From Anaeramoeba flamelloides (Eukaryota > Metamonada > Anaeramoebidae), in NCBI GenBank assembly GCA_027625915.1, contig JANTQA010000023.1, forward strand, positions 8,742,001 through 8,806,000: a stretch of 64,000 nucleotides of DNA, written 5' to 3'. The notes under the pieces are model-generated. The model did no database searches. It had not been told where the DNA came from and saw nothing but the letters and a program-made list of their open reading frames with translations. Positions 59,664-64,000 of the stretch are shown one piece after another. Each line of letters opens with the position of its first letter. The first letter of the stretch is position 1. The position numbers and the translations under genes were made by a program.

Positions 59664-60736
59664 GTTGTGGAAAAAAAGAGAAACAGGGAAAAAAAGTTCA
59701 ACACGGTTTTTCATTGAGAACCTTAATAGAACCACAGAAACCTGAAAACGAAAAGTAAAATCAATTAAAATAAGAACCAATTAACTTCAAATCATAACCC
59801 ATTATATTATTGCTAATCAACCCAACAAATACAATTTAAATCTACTTGATTTATCGGTATTGTAGGTGTTGTTGGAGATCTCAAAAATAGTCAATTTTTC
59901 AAATAATAATCCATTACTCTTATTTTCCAATTAAAAAATGAATCTTTTTAGTTCACATTCCAAAATATTTTTCCTAGTTTATAAGTTGAAGAAAATCGTA
60001 TTATCTTTACAGTGCCGTTTAGAAATGATATTTTTAGACAATAAATTAAACTTCCTTAGTTAACTCTAAGACAAAATTTTTACGTTGCTAAATTGATTGT
60101 AGCCGTAATAATTTATATTCTTTTTGGAACTTGAAAACAAAATTTTCATTTATTAATTGGTAAATAACAGTATATTATTTTCAATCGAACCAACAAACAC
60201 ATTTTAAATCTACTTGATTTATCGAAATTGTTGGGGTGGTTTTGGAGATCGCAAAAATAGTCAATTTTTTGAACAAATTTTTAATACTCTTATTTTCCAA
60301 TTAAAAAATTAAGATTTTTAGTTCACATTCCAAAATATTTATCTATCTAGTTTATAAGCTGAAGAAAATTCAAAGATCTTTACAACACCTTTTAGAAATG
60401 ACATTTTTCGGCAATAAATTTTCTCTTCTTTAGTTAACTCTCAGACAAAATTTTTACACTTCTAATTTGATTGTAGCAGTATTAAATACGTGTTTCATTT
60501 TGGAACTTGAAATAAAAATTTTCATTTATTAATTGGAAAATAACAGTAATTGATCAATCAAAGAAAAATTCCTTCAAAAGATAGTATTAAAAAAACTGTT
60601 ATTGTGATTAGAATACTTCATTTTGGCTTTATTTATTTATTCTTTTTTTAATTGATCTTACTTTTCGTTTTCAGGTTTCTGTGGTTCTATTAAGGTTTCC
60701 AATTAAAAACCGTGTTTGAACTTTTTTTCCACAATG
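59664..60736. mobile_element. 1.07-kb element with ~85-bp inverted ends and an internal tandem duplication
   Basis: The left arm (TTCAACACGGTTTTTCATTG, then AACCTTAATAGAACCACAG, AACCTGAAAACGAAAAGTAA) is complementary to the right arm at 60645-60736. An 18-bp duplication occurs in the left tip. The centre consists of two direct copies of a roughly 375-bp unit (about 59793-60165 and 60166-60550), both with AAATCTACTTGATTTATCG, AGTTCACATTCCAAAATATT and TTAGTTAACTCT. The copies are noticeably diverged. No protein is encoded. It is the fuller relative of 32021-32910. Confidence 0.7.
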
Positions 60737-61849
60737 ATAACATTCCAAATTTTTAATTCCATAAATCAGATTATTTTTATGAATTTCCCTTTTAGAATTG
60801 GGGATTTTGATGATTTGGCTTTAATTCTTTGATTGATTTTTTTGGAAAGCTGAATGAAAATTTTGATCTTGTTATTTTACAATTAACAGTACTTTTTAAA
60901 AAACTTTTTGAAACTGAGTTTGCGAGCTATTATTAATAAAAACAATTTCATTTTACCATTCTGGAAAAAAAATTGTCAAATACAGTTTTAATTGTCAAAC
61001 AAAAGTAAATGTTCTCATTTTCAAATATTTTTTAATTACTTTTTTTGTTCATTTTAAAAACAAAAACCAAAACCAAAAATTAGATTGATTATTAGAAATC
61101 AAAATAGAATCCAAAACATCAAATAAAACCAAAAAACCAAGTATTTTCAATTTTCCCAATTTGAGAATTTAATTTTCAACATTTGAAAAAGTTAATTTTT
61201 TGGATTTTTTAGATGCTTGGCTTTTTTTATCCTATTCATGTGAAATTGGCTTGAAGATTTTAGGAATAGGTATTAATCAAGTTTGGGGAATTTCAATTTC
61301 AGATACCTTCATTGATCAGCGAATAATAAGTCAAAAAAAATAATTGAAAAATTTTCCTTTTCACTAACATCCTAAGATTAAAACCAATTGAACAATTATT
61401 ACCGAATTGAAAATTTTTCCCAGAATGGTTACAAACAGTCTGGTTGATAACACATAAAACCCATTACCAAATATGCTCGTTATTTTTTTTTCTCAAAACA
61501 ATTTTCAAAGAAATACCACTCCAAAAAAAAACAACAAAAACATTTAATACAGATTACAAAAGAAATGAACCAACGAAAAAGAAATGAGTCATCCTTTTTA
61601 ATTTTATAATGGTAGCAAAAATTTCCAAATACTCTTCCTCTTATTTTTCACTGATCAATAAAGGTACATTCATTTGAATAGATTCAAACTAAAATAATTA
61701 TGCTTTTTAAACTCAAAAATCCATCTTAACTTGAATAAAAAAACATAGCCATAAAAATTTCAAAAAAAGTTCAATTAAACAAAGCTTTATCTTAATGTTT
61801 CAGAAATTGAATGCAGCCATTTGAAAAAAGTGAAGACTTTTTTTTTTTT
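60737..61849. other. Non-coding stretch between two mobile elements
   Basis: A frame at about 61206-61341, preceded by GGATTTTTTAG, encodes AWLFLSYSCEIGLKILGIGI then NQVWGISISDTFIDQR to a TAA. Composition is protein-like but no partner exon was found. A second stretch from 61423 is open for about 55 codons without a start. Neither is called as a gene. Confidence 0.4.
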
Positions 61850-62970
61850 TTTTTATGGTTTATTAAAATAATTATTAATCATGAAACAAAAAACTATTCC
61901 AATTTGTTACCAAAGATCGTTCTTCAAAGTAAAAAAATATTTATTATTTTGTCTTTTTGATCTTTACTGAGATTTAGATCTGATTTTTGTGGTAGAAAGG
62001 TAATGAAAGTTTAAGTTTTTTTCGAAATGTAGAATTAGTTGATTGGAAATTTGGTTTGTTATTAATTTTATGTTTTTTTTAGAGCATGGAAATAATCATC
62101 TTTAACTATTTTCATATTCTTCAGAAAACTTAAAAGTTTTCCAAATTTGGTGTTAGTTTTTTAAATTTTTTTTTTTGTTTTTAAAATGATTTTCTACATT
62201 CCATGAACAAGGATATTTCCAACTTTATTAAACCCTACTCAAAATTGTTGTTAAAAATATTGGGAACTTAGATCTTGGCTTTGAAATTGAAAAAAAAAAA
62301 CAAATGTTTATCAATTTTTTTACAAGTTGAGTTGCTTTTGTTTATCGTTTTAAGGAAACAGAATTGAAAATCCCAATAATTTTAAAAATGAAATTCAAAA
62401 AACGATGTAAATCAATTCAAAGTCGAACAAATAATTAAAAGTAAGGTATTTTAAGTGCTTTTCCTTTCTAAAAAAAGAGTTTAATTTTTTTTTTTTTTTT
62501 TGCAAAAAGATTATTTGTAAGAAAACCACGAAAAAAAAACTTTAAAATTCTTAGTATGTTTTTTAAACATTTCCTCATTTTAACACAATTCTCATTTTTT
62601 CCACTTTAAAAAAATGAAACTTTTTATTTTTCGATCAAAGCGCTAATTTGTTAATCAAATAATTTTTTATATTAGAATTTGTAAATTAAAAAAAAAAATA
62701 GGAAAATAAAAGTGCTAATTTATTCCTCAAATAATTATTTATTTTAAATTTTGTAAAAATAAAAAAAAAAAATATGATAAAAAGCCTTTAAAAAAATCGA
62801 AAACCCCCATTAAAATAACTTTTAATTTAGTAGACTTATTCATTAATTTTGAATTTTATTTTAACCAAATCAAAAAAATAAAAAATCCAAACTTTCAAAA
62901 CCAATTTTTTTTTCTCTTTAATTCCTCTAGGGTGTTTCAACCCAAAAAACCTTTTGTTAAATAATCATTT
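61850..62970 (-). mobile_element. 1.12-kb repeat, copy 2 (inverted relative to copy 1)
   Basis: Reverse-complement partner of 21587-22706, with the same endpoints and nearly the same length. Differences are mostly homopolymer-length changes and scattered substitutions. Flanking sequences differ completely, as expected for independent insertion. Confidence 0.75.
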
Positions 62971-63344
62971 TAGTTAAAGTTGAAAAAAAAAAAAAAAAAA
63001 ATCTTGATTTGAAAAAAATTAGTACTTTTTCATTTTTTGGGGATAATGAATAATAGAGAAATCTGATCCAACAAAACTAATTTCAAAAATCAGTTTTTAT
63101 GCTAATACTAGATTTGAATTTAAAAGAGTAAAAAGTTGTCCTTCCATCTTCTTGGAATTTATGAAAGGAATTTTTTATTTTTGATCTCGTTTTGATTTAA
63201 AAACTAACTATTATTATGAAATCAATTACCTTATATTTTTTAAGAGGGGGGCATAAGTGTACAACACATTTAAACCAAAAGATTAAAAAATGAAATAAAA
63301 AAACCATCTTCCAATTAAAAATTAAATCCCATAATTTAAACATA

Positions 63345-63640
63345 CGATTTTTATTTTCTATGGAATTGCCCAGCCTATGAAAATAATCGTAAAACCTGGA
63401 TATCTGAATTAAAAAAAAATAATATTTTTGATATATTTGAAAAAAAAAAATAATATTTTTAATATTATTCGAAAAAAAGATTCAATATATTTATTATCTC
63501 TAGTGGGTAATAACTTTATTTTTGAGTCTTTAAAACAATTTTTAAATAAAAATTTAAGGATTTGGTGAAGTGCTGTAGAGTGCCTAGGTTTTCTGTTTTA
63601 TTTCTGAAGTAAAAAAAACCTAACGAAAACCTATTGATTT
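63345..63640 (+). repeat. Dispersed repeat with CTGTAGAGTGCC motif, copy 2
   Basis: Second copy of the 41526-42095 family in the same orientation (TTCTATGGAATTG, AAATAATCGTAAAACCTGGA, GTGCTGTAGAGTGCCTAGG). The downstream part again contains complementary CTTTTCCAGAATTTAAGAT and TTTGAATTCTGGAAAAGCT, forming a foldback at about 63677-63750. Confidence 0.55.
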
Positions 63641-64000
63641 TCCAAATAAACAGAAAAATCAAGAAAAGCTAACGGTGCTTTTCCAGAATTTAAGATAATT
63701 GAGTTAAATCTTTGATTTTACACTATTCTTTTGAATTCTGGAAAAGCTAAACGTTTTTTTTTTAATTTTAGAAATTAAACCAAAAATTTCAAAAATTTTC
63801 TTTTTATTTCTCAAATTAAAAAAAAAACAACGGAAAAAAAGAGGAATCAACAATCCCTTCCTTAAATAAGAATAAAAAACTAAAACTAAAAAATACGATT
63901 TTTTCTAGTTTTTTTTAAGGTTTATAACTGAAGGTAACAAAAAAGAATGAAACTAATATTTTCTGAATCTATTTTTTTTTTTTTTCTCTATATTTTTTTT

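Noticed and set aside
61206-61341. Protein-like frame ending ISISDTFIDQRIISQKK, considered as a last exon for the 58896 start
   Set aside because: No exon encoding the central part of a quinone oxidoreductase lies between them, and the match to that family's end is not convincing.

Overview
This window is nuclear DNA from a very A+T-rich eukaryote, most likely a free-living protist. The evidence is spliceosomal introns with GT..AG ends, a eukaryotic 40S ribosomal protein gene, PP2A methylesterase, a CAP-Gly/coiled-coil protein, a Myb protein and the AP-4 accessory protein tepsin. Fungi lack AP-4, so tepsin argues against a fungus. Lys- and Asn/Gln-rich low-complexity protein segments and long homopolymer runs recall protists such as Anaeramoeba or dictyostelid-like amoebae, but I cannot place the organism from this window. 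All seven complete genes end in TAA. No rRNA, tRNA, CRISPR array or operon was seen.

Layout. 49-187 (-): a possible 3' exon of an unidentified gene. 455-1456 (+): PP2A methylesterase. 5129-5393 (+): two splice-bounded orphan exons. 6256-7484 (-): two-repeat Myb protein, 2 exons. 14607-29041 (+): tepsin/MTV1-like AP-4 accessory protein, 6 exons across 14.4 kb. 34413-39105 (+): FAD-dependent oxidoreductase of the DAO family with a likely organelle-targeting first exon, 4 exons. 42667-43467 (-): unknown protein with two similar helical, winged-helix-like segments. 46794-52813 (-): CAP-Gly plus coiled-coil protein, 2 exons around a 4.9-kb intron. 53765-54940 (+): ribosomal protein S3, 3 exons, divergent from the CAP-Gly gene. 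58896-58922 (+): a candidate first exon of a flavodoxin-fold NAD(P)H:quinone oxidoreductase whose remainder I could not find. I joined exons by matching reading phase and protein-family continuity across introns.

Most of the remaining DNA, both between genes and inside the large introns, is a mosaic of non-coding mobile elements. They include foldback elements flanked by TTAA (12557-12731, 12736-13283, 18974-19904), a 1.5-kb element with inverted ends (16341-17840), a 1.1-kb element present twice in opposite orientation (21587-22706 and 61850-62970), a family with nested insertions (32021-32910, 59664-60736), and at least six older dispersed repeat families a few hundred bases long. Their insertion explains why introns here range from about 120 bp to 5.7 kb. 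The genes are ordinary housekeeping functions (phosphatase regulation, AP-4 vesicle traffic, microtubule binding, translation, redox) with no shared pathway. I found no convincing novel multi-gene system. The points most worth a second look are the TTAA-bounded elements, one carrying a Cys-rich THAP-like reading frame, and the repeat-filled tepsin gene.
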